NCBI RefSeq assembly: GCF_008831285.2
Contig: NC_045143.1
Span: 15,649,151 to 15,713,150 of the forward strand
Source of the DNA: Nymphaea colorata
Taxonomy: Eukaryota; Streptophyta; Magnoliopsida; Nymphaeales; Nymphaeaceae
Reading direction: 5' to 3'
Length of the DNA: 64,000 nucleotides
Shown here: one piece after another, positions 46,384 through 57,879 of the stretch
How positions within the stretch are numbered: position 1 is the first letter of the stretch
Layout: every line of letters begins with the position of its first letter
The notes under the pieces: generated by a model
Told to the model about the DNA's origin: nothing
The model's database searches: none
Seen by the model: the letters and a program-made list of their open reading frames with translations, nothing else
Position numbers and translations under genes: made by a program

Positions 46384-47553
46384 CTGAAAAGAGAAGCTAT
46401 AAAAGATACACCATAACGAAAGTTTCGAGGTAAATATTGGAAACTAGCAAGCAGATAAATTAAATGATAAGCTGCATGTTGACAAAAGATATTATGAATG
46501 ATATGATGCAACATAATTGGGAATCTTCTTTCACAGAATTGGAATCAGGGGTTCTAGTGTTAGTAGGTAATAACATTGCCGAGATAAAAGGCTTCCAAAT
46601 GATATGGTACAACATAATTGGGAATCTTCTTTCACAGAATTGGCATCAGGGGTTCTAGTATCGGTAGGTGATTCCAATTGAATAAAGAGGCTTTCAAATT
46701 ATTGCAGCCTTAATACAGTCCAATATCATGTGCTGAACTTCGAGTGCAGATGTTTGCTATTCCCTATAGGATTGATTAGCACTACACTATGAATGAACTT
46801 ACTGAGTGTAGAAATAGAACATGTGAGCAACTCTGATTTACTTCCACCAAATAGACACCCCACAAACCAATCAAACCATGACTGCCAATGATTAAACCAA
46901 TGTCTGGTCTCTGGAACAGGGAACTATAGAACACTGCCACCACCGACACAAGTTGCCCCAATCAAACAAAGCCAATAAATGGGTAAATGAAAATTGTACT
47001 CAGTTTAGAGAAATAATAAATTTTAAAGCAAAATCTAGCAAAACATGCAACCCCGGTTCTATTTCCCTGGTATCATCTTATCCTCCAGCTAGAGTTTCCT
47101 CAAAGAAACCATAGAAAAGGAGTTTTTCCAAAAGGTGGTGCTCACCTTATCAAAGGCAGGCAAATTGGCCTGGTGTGTAAAACGAGATGCTTTCCTTCTT
47201 TTCCTGCTAAAGCTAATCCTTTAACTGAAAGCTTGGAATACTCAATCTGACGGTATTCCAGAAGCAAAAGATACTTGAACCTTGCATGAATAAGAAGTGA
47301 TTTTAGACAACAAGCCTCAACATATAATCGAGAAAGTTTCAGGATCTCTAAACTTTTCCCGAGGGGAGCAAGAGAGTGAGAGGGCGACAATTTTGTCTAC
47401 CACTACCAACTTGATTCAGACAAGCATCGCAAACACAATTGGTAACATTGGAATCTTGATCAAGAAAAAAAATTGGGTGCCTTCTTCAGACATCGATAAT
47501 TCATCAAAGTCCAAAAATGATAATGAAAAAAAAAGAGGGGAAAGGGCATTTAC
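46384..47553. other. Intron-like or intergenic sequence with a direct repeat
   Basis: Contains a ~100-bp direct repeat: gggaatcttctttcacagaa and flanking sequence occur at about 46520 and 46620. The minus-strand frame 47142-47390 ends at a possible donor (aag|gtgagc) but matches no family I know. The pieces could be introns of the fragments around them. Confidence 0.4.
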
Positions 47554-47660
47554 AAGTATCCTTTATTCTTGAGCTCCCTCACCACATTAAGGAGACCCTT
47601 TTCCTTGATCGACTTCATAGCCGACCTCAACACAGAAGCCGTTGCACAAACAAAAGAGGA
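47554..47660 (-). pseudogene. NDUFA12-like (complex I B17.2) first-exon fragment
   Basis: The minus-strand frame reads VLRSAMKSIKEKGLLNVVRE then LKNKGYL and stops at a possible tt|gtaaat donor at 47554. This resembles the N-terminus of plant NDUFA12, the small mitochondrial complex I accessory subunit, where a short helix is followed by REKGL..F.RELREEGYL and an LPDGNLLQTKIHNIGATLVG block. The second block is not found downstream on this strand within the window, so only exon 1 is present. An ATG at 47618 is in frame. It could be a captured or duplicated fragment; I cannot exclude a chance match over ~25 residues. Confidence 0.45.
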
Positions 47661-48103
47661 AGAGATGGAAGACTTGTTCTTCAGCAAGGGCGAGAGAGAA
47701 GACGAGGGGAGCAAGAGAGTGAGAGGGCAAGAGAGACGATGAGGGGAGCAGGAGAGTGAGAGGGCGAAAGAGATGATGAGGGGAGGAGGAGAGTGAGAGG
47801 GCAAAGAGACAATGAGGTGAGGCAGCAGGAGGTTGAGCAAAGGGCGAGAGAGTCGACCAAGGGAGGCGGCAGCAGCAAGAGGAGGAGGAAAGATGCGAAC
47901 GTGCCCTAACAAGCAAAACAAACAGCCCGGAAAAATATTTTCTCCTCTCTCGGTGGAAAATCTTTCCGGAAACATTTTTCCGAAATCACGTCCAACGGTC
48001 ATTTTTTTTGCGTTTGATAAACCGAAAAAATTTTAAAGATTTGATTTTTTTCCCTCTGCTACTCTGCTACAGGGTTTTTCCTGGCCATCAAACACTACCT
48101 TAG
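47661..48103. other. GA-rich minisatellite region
   Basis: At about 47700-47820 a ~36-38-bp unit, gaggggagca(a/g)gagagtgaga plus ggg(c)aagagacgat, repeats three to four times. A related phrase also occurs near 47365. The long Ser/Leu/Pro-rich frames on the minus strand across it are artefacts. The remainder up to the copy B border is non-coding. Confidence 0.75.
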
Positions 48104-48824
48104 TAAAGAAGATGATCGAACAATGGTAGTTGTAGCATAAAAAAAGTTTTGCACAAACTGATGGAGAAGAACCCTAATGAAAATATTAATGAATCTAATG
48201 AACTGTGAAAGGGAGAAACTACCAAATGCTTCATGTAAAAAAATAAAAAATAAAAATAAGAACTTCTTGTGGGCATTCCAGTAGATGGAGAAAAAGAAGG
48301 GAAAAATGCTTATCGAGCGACTGAAGTGCTTCAACAAGGTCAAAGGTTGATTGCCTATCTTCACAGATGCTTGGGAGGAGTTTGGTGCCAATGAAACAGG
48401 CCACCAATTGTCAATATTATTCACAAACAAAAATCTAGATAACCATTCATCTTCCACATATAACCACACAAAATTTTTGGCAAAGCACTGCCAACGGCCA
48501 TATTTGTTGCCAATAGAATCTCGAAGGTCGATCAAGGCAACTTCGCTTTGCTTGATGGGAGAAGTAGAAGCAAATGCTCAGCCATAGCGTAGTTTAGCGA
48601 GGCAGGGCGATACAGGCTACGGAATACAATAACCTTGATGACGTAGATTATGGTAAAGTATATATAGATATCAAATTTAAATATTTATGATGTTTTGGGA
48701 GGAGAAAAAAAGTTCAAAGAGAAATTCCCTCTGGCTCAGATATCAAAGTCTGCATGTATCTGTAATAATATAATGCCAACCCGAATTCCGCATGTGGACA
48801 GTAGTAATCCAAACCAGCCAGTTT

Positions 48825-51800
48825 TCAGTAAGAAGGAAGGAGCGCATCCAATAATTCTTCATCCAACTCCAGGGCAGCCATAACATGAGGGAGGAGGCAG
48901 ACTTCCAGATCGATGCTCCCGCCCTCAACTTTTCCGGGGAAGACTGAAATTTTGCCATCAAACTTATTGGCACTCCCGCTGAGCACCGCCAACCCTTTCC
49001 CCCACCCGAAGTCGCTCCCATACATCTCGAACCATGGGGAGCTGGCCACCCGAACATTGCTGGACTCAAACCCATTCGCATCATACAATTGTATGTTCAT
49101 CAGCCGCTGCCGACCCCTGTTGGCTGTTTCCCGCAACACGGTCTCGTGCAGTGCTCGGGCTGCCCAACCCAGGTCCTGCCCGAGCAGCTCACCCACCTTG
49201 GCTTCCGTCAAGAAGAATAGCATGCAACTGCCGAAATACTCCCGGGGCAAAGGTGGGTCCAGCCTCTTTCGAAGCCCGGCTGCCAACTTTCAGGTGGTGG
49301 TCTGGTGAGCCTGGAGCTTCCGGGCCCGTGTTATGGTCCGCCACATGAGCCCAACAAGTGCCTGCAACGATGAGATCTCACCCCTCTGCAGCTTCGAGCG
49401 CTCGTTGGCCTTCGCCTTGATCCGGAATATGGATTGGGAACTGAAGCAGAAGATTCTTTCTCGGACTGCTGGCAGTTTGAACCTTTCGATGCGGTGTTCA
49501 GACAGTGGGAAGCGGACTTGGTCCAGCTCCTTGTAGATCTGGTCTCGCTCCATCAATGGCGGTCACGATATGGTTTCACGGCCGGCATTGAGCTCGGACC
49601 AGGAGTTGAAGAAGTGCCAGAAGGACTCGCCGTCGGCCGTGGCGTGGTTGAGGGAGCAGCCTATGAAGACACCGTCCTCCAACTCCGTTACCTGAAATGA
49701 ATGCATTTCATTAGATGCATGGAACTCAAAATTCCGTTTCATTCTTAAAATTCCACTCCCAGTAAAACTCATTTTTATATGCCCAAATCCACACCTTCAA
49801 CATCTCTTTCCCAACTGAAAGCCAATCTAGAACCTCAATCTACTTGATTTATTCAACTTATGTTGTATTCCATCCTGTTCAACCCCTATGAACCCACTCA
49901 ATTAAGCTACAAGACCTTGATTTCAACTTTTCTGTTTTCTCGTAGGCTGCTCTGATCGGCCCAATTACTGTTAAGCTTGACCTGAATTATTAGGGATTGC
50001 TTTCATATGGTTAATTTCAAAAAATCAAATCATGTCGACTGCAGGAACCATATTATTCCCATTTCAGCTCCACGTAGAAATATCAAAAATTATTCTGACA
50101 AGTCACAGTCTATGCAATCTTGTCTGGAGGACAATATATGTACCCAGAATGCAGGCAATGCTATAGCTATCTTTTAACAGTTGATTTCAACAAAACCAGT
50201 GCTCGTGGAGTAATGAGCGTTTCAAGTGGCTCAACTTTTACATCAGTTCCGGTAACAGCGCAATAGGCTCCTCAGTAAGAGCTCTTCCAAAACGATCCTC
50301 CCTTCTGAAAAAGCAGATCGCTTCATATCTGACCGGCGGACTTGGGCTTTTAATTTTCTATTTTTCTTTTATTAGAAAATTTTGAGATAGTTAAAAGTTT
50401 TTTTTTTAATCGAAAATTTAGAAAAGACAGTGCAGCGCTATACGGAAGGAAACGGGACGCTGCATCAGTATTTTTATTCATCAACATACGATGTTTATGA
50501 TATTGAATTGTTTCTGGGTGAGAGAGGGAGATGGACATCAAGTAGACGGCTAGAACGTAGAACGTTGTCGACTAAATCATGAATGCTTTTGTCCTTTGCC
50601 GCAAGTAGAAAATTGAGAACAACGATTCAACTTTAGGCCTATTTTTACAGATAATGCACATGACGACTGTTAATAAAATTACACATAACTGTTGACTTGA
50701 TAAAATAAACATGATCCAAAAATGTTAAAATATGCTCCAAAGAAAATAAATATGTCCAATGTATTGTTATTATTGGTCCTGCTCGAGCTCACATGAAACT
50801 CCCCTTATAAACGAGTCAAAATTTTGAGTTGCACTTAACTCAACTTGATTAAATCGTCTCAGTCTGGTATGCGTGGTACTTGAGGCATCTGCCGTCTCCA
50901 TTCACACAAAAATGAAGGGCAGTTTTGTAATTTTTTAAAATTTTTGTGCACGGCCGGAGTTTTGAGATTCCATAAAACTGATTGTGTCACTTTTAATATA
51001 CACCAGTCACAAAACGTTTTCATTTTTTTTTATCATGCTTGTATCATTATTTCATATCCATATATCCATGTCGTTATTTCATGCTTATTGTTTCATATTA
51101 TCTTCTCATACCCAATCACTATCTTATATTCTTGCGTATATATGAGATTTTATCTCAAGATATGAGATAACGACAAGACATGACTAAAAATATTAGATTT
51201 ACGCATACTATGTTAAACCATTGAAGTAAATAAATATTGATAATAAACTCCATCCTGTTCTCGTTGTGTACGTAAACTAGCATACAAAACTCATTCTCGG
51301 TGTTTGTACGCTCTTTCACTCTTTTTTTTCATTTCTCGGAATCTTTTTTCTTTCCTCCATTCTTTTACCAAGAGTTAATTAGTCATCATTCAGTTCGGTG
51401 CCGACCGCTGGCCCATCAGTAAACGCCAGACCGTAGCAAAGCAACGGAAACCGATGGGTGCCACAGTAGGCCGACCTCCCCTCCCTTTTCTTTTCTCTCA
51501 GGTCTCTCCTTCATGTCTCCTTCACGGGGCAGACCAGCCAAGCACCTCAGTCAAGCCTCAATCGGTTATTCAAGGGCATCAATGAGAAACCCTCAACAAA
51601 GTGTTCAGTTCTTCGGACACTGTCGTCCAAGGGTTTCCGATGCTGAAACCCTCGAGCGAGAGTTTTCAGTTTTTCACAAGGTAAAACCCTCAGTTTCGCG
51701 GCCTTCAATTTGAAACTTTGATGGAGGATTTTTTTTTTAGTCTTCTTTGAGCACTAACTTAACTCAGCACCAAAACTTAAACTAACTTAAACGAGTCGAG

Positions 51801-52446
51801 ATGAAGATCTGACACGACCTGACTCAAGCCTAAGCTTGAGCCATGCTCGAGCCAAGTAGGATAGAGTCGAGTCAAGCTCAAAGCTTTAACTGGCTGAGCA
51901 TGAACTTGCTCGTGCCAATCTCGAGCTCGATCCAAATAAGATATCATAAAATCAACAGAAAAGAAGATCAACAACACACGAAGCATCGACAACAGAGTTA
52001 GCTTGTGACTAGAATGTGATCACCTGAACCGCCACAAGGGGGAGAGAGTACCCATCATAGTTGATGGCGCCGTCCATGGGGAAGAAGGACCTGACAATGA
52101 GGGGGACGTCGACGGCGTTCATCAAATCGGAGACGTGCAGACCGTCAGCCTTGGCGACGACGAACTGCGCTCCGGCGTCGTTGCAATCAACGAAGATGGT
52201 GGTCTCCGCATCAGTGGCTAACCGACCAGACAAAAAGGGGAAATGGAGGAGGCAGTGGGAGAGGGAGGTCTGGAGGCGCTGAACAACGGCATCAAAAGCA
52301 GTAGAGGGCTTGGGGTAGAGGAGGCCCTTCTGAATGTAGTGCAGAGGGAGCATGGCCACCTCCGTGACTGTTAGTTCCCATCTTGATCTTTCTGTCTTCT
52401 CTGGAAGATGGATGGTGGTGCGGGAAACCAGACCGATGGACGCCAT
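48825..52446 (-). pseudogene. BAHD acyltransferase copy B, nonsense-inactivated
   Basis: Structure matches copy A base for base in exon length: exon 1 at 52024-52446 (141 codons, MASIGLVSRTTIHLPEKTER), a 2332-bp intron with gt/ag ends, and exon 2 at 48825-49691 (867 bp). HATAD and DFGWG are both preserved. Two in-frame stops occur in exon 2. Arg184 CGA has become TGA (stop at 49563-49565), a CpG-type change, and Cys275 TGC has become TGA (49290-49292). There is no frameshift. A product would end 23 residues after HATAD, without the C-terminal half. Outside the stops the proteins are about 90% identical, so inactivation is recent. Translation from exon 1 alone could still give a truncated N-terminal peptide. 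Confidence 0.93.
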
Positions 52447-53093
52447 AGACGTGTTGCTTACTGAGCAAACACTCCTCCAGGAGAGGAGAAGAGATACAGC
52501 GAGAGGGAACAGAGATGGAGAGGATCCGTCGTGTAAGCCGAGGGTGTTGTGGGGGTGCTACGTCGTTCATTTTAAAATAGGTAGGGAATATTTTCATTTT
52601 CTTCTCAAAAGTACTTGTTTATCAACATTTCCTATTTTACCGCGGCAATTATGCATGTTAGTGTTCCTTGACAAGCTCATTTTCAGCATTTAAGAGAGGA
52701 CTTTTTTTGTCAATAGAGGCCCGGCCATTCGATTCGGCACCAGCTGTGCCTGGTGCACGGAGGTACGAAATTACCAAAACATCATCAGAATTTTGGTGAG
52801 ATTGTGCTTTTATGCAACCAGTATAAACATGCGATGCATTTTTTTTTTTTACGAAGTAATGAATAGTTTAGACTTTTTCACCATCTTTCTTTACTTCTTT
52901 TCAAAAAAAAAAAAAAAAAATGGTTGGTGATACAATGGTTCTGAAAATTTGGTTTATTTGTTTCGGTGGTAACATTAAAAACTTAGTTTTTATGATTAAC
53001 TTGAGGGGGTTGCGGTTCTTCACACCTTATTAGGGTTGCGGTTCTTCACACCCTAGCCTCTTACTAGGGTTGCGGTTCTTCCCACCCTTTTAC

Positions 53094-53323
53094 TGGGCCG
53101 GCCCCAGCTTATAGCGGATTTCGACTCGGGCTCGGCCTATTTAAAATTTAAAAATATTTTTTTAATTATAAAATATTTTTTAAAATATAAAATTGATTTA
53201 TTAATAATAAATATATATTATTAAAATAAAAAAATAAAAAATAATTTTTTAATCTAAACGAACTAAACCGGTCGGGCCGGGCCAGGTTTTTCCCGGGCTG
53301 GCCCGGCCGAACGCCCACCCTTA
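53094..53323. mobile_element. 230-bp MITE present only in duplication copy B
   Basis: The related octamers ccttttac and ctttttac flank the segment. Copy A near 38483 has the uninterrupted site (cccttttgcaagacc). The ends are GC-rich (tgggccggcccc on the left; taagggtgggcgttcggccg as the reverse complement of the right end) around a pure AT-rich core. An 8-bp duplication and (t)a(a)gggtgggc-type ends fit a hAT-derived MITE. Just left of it the phrase gggttgcggttcttc is tandemly triplicated. Confidence 0.65.
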
Positions 53324-54065
53324 CTTTTTACAAAACCAAGTTTTAGTTTTGTTGACAAATCATGATTTTCTTCATAAATGTTTAAAACTCTAAACCTCTT
53401 GTTTCCAAAACATGGTTTCATGGGCGTCACCCAAACACTTACTTAAAATCGTTTTTGGATGACATAATGAGAAAGTACATTTAATAGGCATCAAGTTTCA
53501 TGATAATTTGATTTTTTTAGTTAGTTTTTGAAGCCTGGTGTTTGGAACGAGGGGTCAAGTTATTTACGCCCTTTTAAAAAGAGGCATCTTATTAAAATTA
53601 TATTTTTCTGAAAACTGAGTTACAGAGCGTCACCTAAATGCTTCGTACGCCTCATATTTCAACAAAACAAGTTTTATGAAAACTTTCATATTCTCTTAAG
53701 TGATTAGCTTTTGTCGGCGCCCTTGCACATGCATTATGGAGAGACAAAGAATGGACGCGTCTCTCTGAGGCGCACATGCACATCCACATGCGCTGTGATG
53801 GGAATCTAGTTATATGGGTCTTATGATTAAAATGCCTTTAAATTTATATGATTTTTTTTTTTGTAAAGACAAAATTAAAAACAAACAAAAAATTATGAAA
53901 AACATTTTTTATTAAATTAAATGTCCTTCACTCCTTTACTGCTAATTTAATGAAAAGGTAGAAAGAAAAATAATATTTTTAAAAGTTGTGGTTTTTTATC
54001 AAATCAGGTAAAGAATTGTCTCATGCAAAATAGATTGAATGTCTTATGCTTTCCAATTTAAATTA

Positions 54066-54560
54066 AAGGTAGCGTATGGATGACACTTCCAATCAAATTT
54101 TTAATGGCCAAACAGTTTTTTACTTCCCAAACAACTGCTTGGTCGACATCAAAGTGTTTGTTTTTTGAAGAATCTGGTCGCCAGGTTATTTGCAAAAAGA
54201 TGAGTTTTAGGTGTGTCATCGATTTAAAAAATCGTTTTTTTATAAAACCAATTTTTTCAAAATAACTTATGTCATTCAAACTAAAATAGATTTTTTGAAA
54301 CAACTTTTTGCCTTCAAAAACATTTCTTTGGAATGTTTGGAAGGCATCAAAATCATGTTTTCGAGAAAATCATTTTGGAGAAAACCTCCTTTTTAAAAAA
54401 AGGATTGAATAATCTGGCACCCAAGATTATTGACAAACAAATGAGTTTTAGATATGACATCCAAATGTACAAACTAATTTTTAAAAATGATTAAAAGCAA
54501 TTTTTTTAAAACAATTTAAAAAAAAACAGTTTTTATAAGGGTGTTATCCAAAAAGGTCCA
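54066..54560. mobile_element. MITE-like element shared by both duplication copies (B)
   Basis: Copy B counterpart of 39366-39860, with the same ggatgacac...ttataagggtgttatcc ends and small indels. Confidence 0.5.
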
Positions 54561-54903
54561 AAATGTTATAACATTTCAAATTTTGTAATCAAATTTCTAT
54601 CCAGAGCTTAATTTAGTAGGTCCAACGTGGAGTGGAATAGCTTAGCCCAGCAAGCGTGAACTTATACTGAATCCTGGTTAAGCTTGTATTCTCCCGATGC
54701 ATCTCTCTCTCTCTCTCTCTCTCTCCTCTTGTACTTTTGGACTTTTCATCACAAAAATATGCAACATCCACTAGTAAACAAATTTGCTTAAGGGAGTGAA
54801 ATACTCGTGCATGAAGTTTCTTTTAATATTTGCACATGCAAATATTGGATCCATAAAGAGAGCGAGAGAGAAAAATATTGTCTCAACCTTATTAACAAAA
54901 ACC

Positions 54904-55141
54904 CTAACAAGGTAGTAGGGGACTACATCCACACACAAGCACTAAAAATACCTTTAGTGCAAAAAGTAAACCAAGTACAGTAATAACGTAAGCAGTGAAG
55001 AAGCCATCCACAATTACAAAAGTAGAACCAAAGATCAATGCAAAATAGATCGTGGTGACCCAAACAACAGTGATGAACTTGGTGACAGAACCTTGTAACA
55101 GCAGGAGAACCAAATAACAGAAGCAAAATTAAGTAGAACAC
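54904..55141 (-). other. Unrecognised hydrophobic ORF, copy B
   Basis: The minus-strand frame reads QGSVTKFITVVWVTTIYFAL, then GSTFVIVDGFFTAYVITVLG and LLFALKVFLVLVCGC. Two to three hydrophobic segments suggest a membrane protein exon. In copy A the same frame has a stop. No family was recognised and no complete gene model is possible. Confidence 0.3.
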
Positions 55142-55485
55142 AATGACAGCCCTAGCAACTCACTACAACATAAGTAGACAGAAATGGCGCTAAGATCATA
55201 CCAGGTGCTAACCAGGAAAGCGCATTTGTTTTGATGGAATCACTGTGCTAACAAGGTGGATCGCCACTTAAAGTTTTTGGTGCCTACCAAATAAGAGCCA
55301 GAGATGGACCCACTGGCCACCCTTAAATCAGCACCATAACTATGTCAATGGCACTTTTCCTTTGAAGAAGCGGATTGGCGTCCTTTCCCCAAGCACTAGA
55401 GAGAAGAGTTTGGCTATAAATCACTAAGCACCAGAAAGCTTCAGCTGCCCACAAAAACCAAAAGTATTTTGGTGCACTCTCTCCC

Positions 55486-55675
55486 GTCTGCATCCAATAG
55501 AGTGCACCAAAAACTAGTCGGCCAGCCGCCCGACGAAAGCTTGTCTGTCGAAACCCATTGAATGCTGTGTGTGCCTCTCTCTCTCGATCTTTCACGTTTC
55601 TGAATTGGGTGTTGAGGATTGATGCCCTAATCGCGGCCTCTGGTAGGCATTTTCTTCTAACAAATCATTCCAAGC
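55486..55675 (+). repeat. Inverted copy of 45653-45856
   Basis: Begins cccgtctgcatccaatagag and matches the reverse complement of the segment at 45653-45856. It stops at the copia LTR. It lies about 200 bp outside copy B, so it is not part of the main duplication. Confidence 0.8.
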
Positions 55676-57681
55676 AGTTAAGAGAAGAGCACACGAACTT
55701 AAGAGAAGGGGAAGAACATAGATGTAATGTGATTCGGCTAAACTCAGCCTACATCCACAGGAAAGACACTCTCTTCTATTCTTCAATAATTCAACCAAGA
55801 GAGTACAAATATTTATAGTTACTATGTACAATCGAGATCCTTGATTTTAGGATCTGGATTTACACAATAGACTTTGGCAAGATTACAGGAGACTGTTTTA
55901 GAAATAATTCTTTCCTTATCAAGAGGAGATTGTTCAGTTTTGGATAACACTGGGTTGGTGTAACCGTAGATCATATCCTCTCCTTCATTATTGTAGATCA
56001 TCTTATCATTCCCCCTCAAGCTGATCTTGGTGTCAATGAGATTAAGCTTGCTCCACGGACAATGAAACTATGGTCCAGCCAATGCTTTGGTCAAGATATT
56101 AGTCAACTGTTCTTGTGAGGTGATGAATTCAATTTGAATTTCCTTTTTGGCGACTTTCTCTTTAACAAAGTGAAAATCTATTTCAATATGTTTTGTTCTT
56201 GCATGAAAAATAGGATTGGCTGCAAGGTAAGTAGTTCCAAGATTATCACATTTAAGTATCGGTGGTCCCATAACGTCAACCTTGAGTTCCTTGAGAAGAT
56301 ATTTCAACCAAATAATTTCGGAAGCGGCAATCGCAATGGCTTTATATTCAGCTTCGGTGCTTGAACGTGTTACAATATGTTGTTTAGTTGATCCACAAGA
56401 AATAATATTTCTTCCAAGCAAAGTAACAAATCCACTGGTTGATCGTCAGTCATTTGGGCAACCAGCCCAATCGGCATGTGCATATGATTCCAATGTTATA
56501 GACTGGTTTCTTCGAATTTGAAGACCATATGTGCTCGTGCCTTGTAGATACCGAAGAATGCATTTGACATCACCCCAGTGAAGATCGGTAGGATCATGCA
56601 TAAATTGGCTTGCTTTATTAACAACAAAGGTAATATCAAGTCGAGTGAGAGTGACATATTGCAAGACTCCAACAATGCTCCTATAAAGAGTAGCATCCAT
56701 GAGTCTCTCTCCTTCATGTCATGAGAGGGGTAAGTTGGGAACAATAGGTGTAACAACATCTTTACATTTTTCCATCCCAGTTTTGCTAAGTACATCAAGA
56801 ATATATTTCTTTTGCGAGAGAACAAGATTATCTTTGTTGAAGGGTACCTCAATTCCAAGGAAGTAGTGGATTTGTCCTAGATCTTTGAGGGAGAAGTGTT
56901 GTCCAACCTCTGCTAAAAAAATTGTGTATTTCTGTCTTGGAGCTGCTAGTCAAAATAATGTCATCGACATAGATCAAGAAATAAATAGTGCTGGAACCAG
57001 AATTGTGAATAAAAAGTGACGAATCAGATTGTGATTTCTGAAGTTCTTCACTGATAAGAAACTGCTTCAAGCTGTCAAACCAAGCTCTGGAAGCTTGTTT
57101 GAGTATGTAAAGAGATTTTTTGAGTTTGCAAATATGATTAGGCAACTCTGAATTTTCAAACCCTGGTGGCTGAATCATAAAAACCTCTTTTTTCAATGTT
57201 ACGTGAAAGAAGACATGATTGACATCAAGTTGTTGAATGTACAATCCACAACTAAAGGCAATAGACAAAACAAGTCGAATAGTGGTTGGTTTGACAACCG
57301 GACTGAAAGTATCAAAGTAAACTACTCCTTCTCTTTGATTAAATCCTTTGGCCACTAATCTGACCTTATATCTTGTTATAGTACCATCAAAATGACGCTT
57401 GATTTTGTAGACTCATCTGCATCCAATAATGTTAAAGTGAGGCTGTCTCAGCACAAGATCCCATGTTTCATTTTTGTGCATCCATCTCGCTTTGCATAGC
57501 ATTAACCTAGTTGTGGTCTTGTTGGGCCTCTTTTAGAGAAGTAGGTTCAGTTTCAGGAGTGGTTTGGGTCAAGTAGGTGAAGATAATAGGCCGTCGGGTT
57601 CCATCTTGGGATCTTGTTACCATGTGATGGGACCTAGTGAGCTCAACTAATTGGTTGTTACGTTCATCATTGGAGGGGGAC
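55675..57681 (-). pseudogene. 3' half of a Ty1/copia element (RT, RNase H, 3' LTR)
   Basis: On the minus strand the order is a pre-RT region HHMVTRSQDGTRRP near 57600, RT at 57355-56849 ([45 protein letters not shown]), the RT end and connection (56858-56446) in two frames, and RNase H at 56421-56068 (TRSSTEAEYKAIA, KCDNLGTTYLAANPIFHART). The 3' LTR covers about 55675-56008 and starts TGATAAGATGATC after the purine tract gcttgaggggga. Several frameshifts and stops make it inactive. The 5' half is absent because a Ty3/gypsy element begins at 57682 within the polyprotein. Confidence 0.9.
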
Positions 57682-57879
57682 TGTAATCACCCCAAATTTT
57701 TCTAAAGGACTATGATATTTTATCCAAGTGCGAAATTCAAATTTAGGCACAAGATTTTCAAAATACAACTTTCAGATCCAAATTAAATCCAAAATACTAC
57801 TCTCAGATCCAAATTAAATCCAAAATACTAATTTTAGATCCAAAACCCAAGTTCAGATCCAAATCAATCATTTAAGACT

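Larger units (their letters stand above)
48104..55287. repeat. Segmental duplication copy B (BAHD locus)
   Basis: Direct repeat of 28547-40670 without the copia element. It starts near gatgatcgaacaatggtagt and ends near gtgctaacaaggtgg. Start-to-start distance between the copies is about 19.6 kb, with about 7.4 kb of unrelated repeats in between. Confidence 0.95.

Noticed and set aside
47550-48002. 150-residue Ser/Leu/Pro-rich frame on the minus strand
   Set aside because: Most of it translates a GA-rich minisatellite. Only the last ~30 residues (NDUFA12-like) look real, and these are listed separately.
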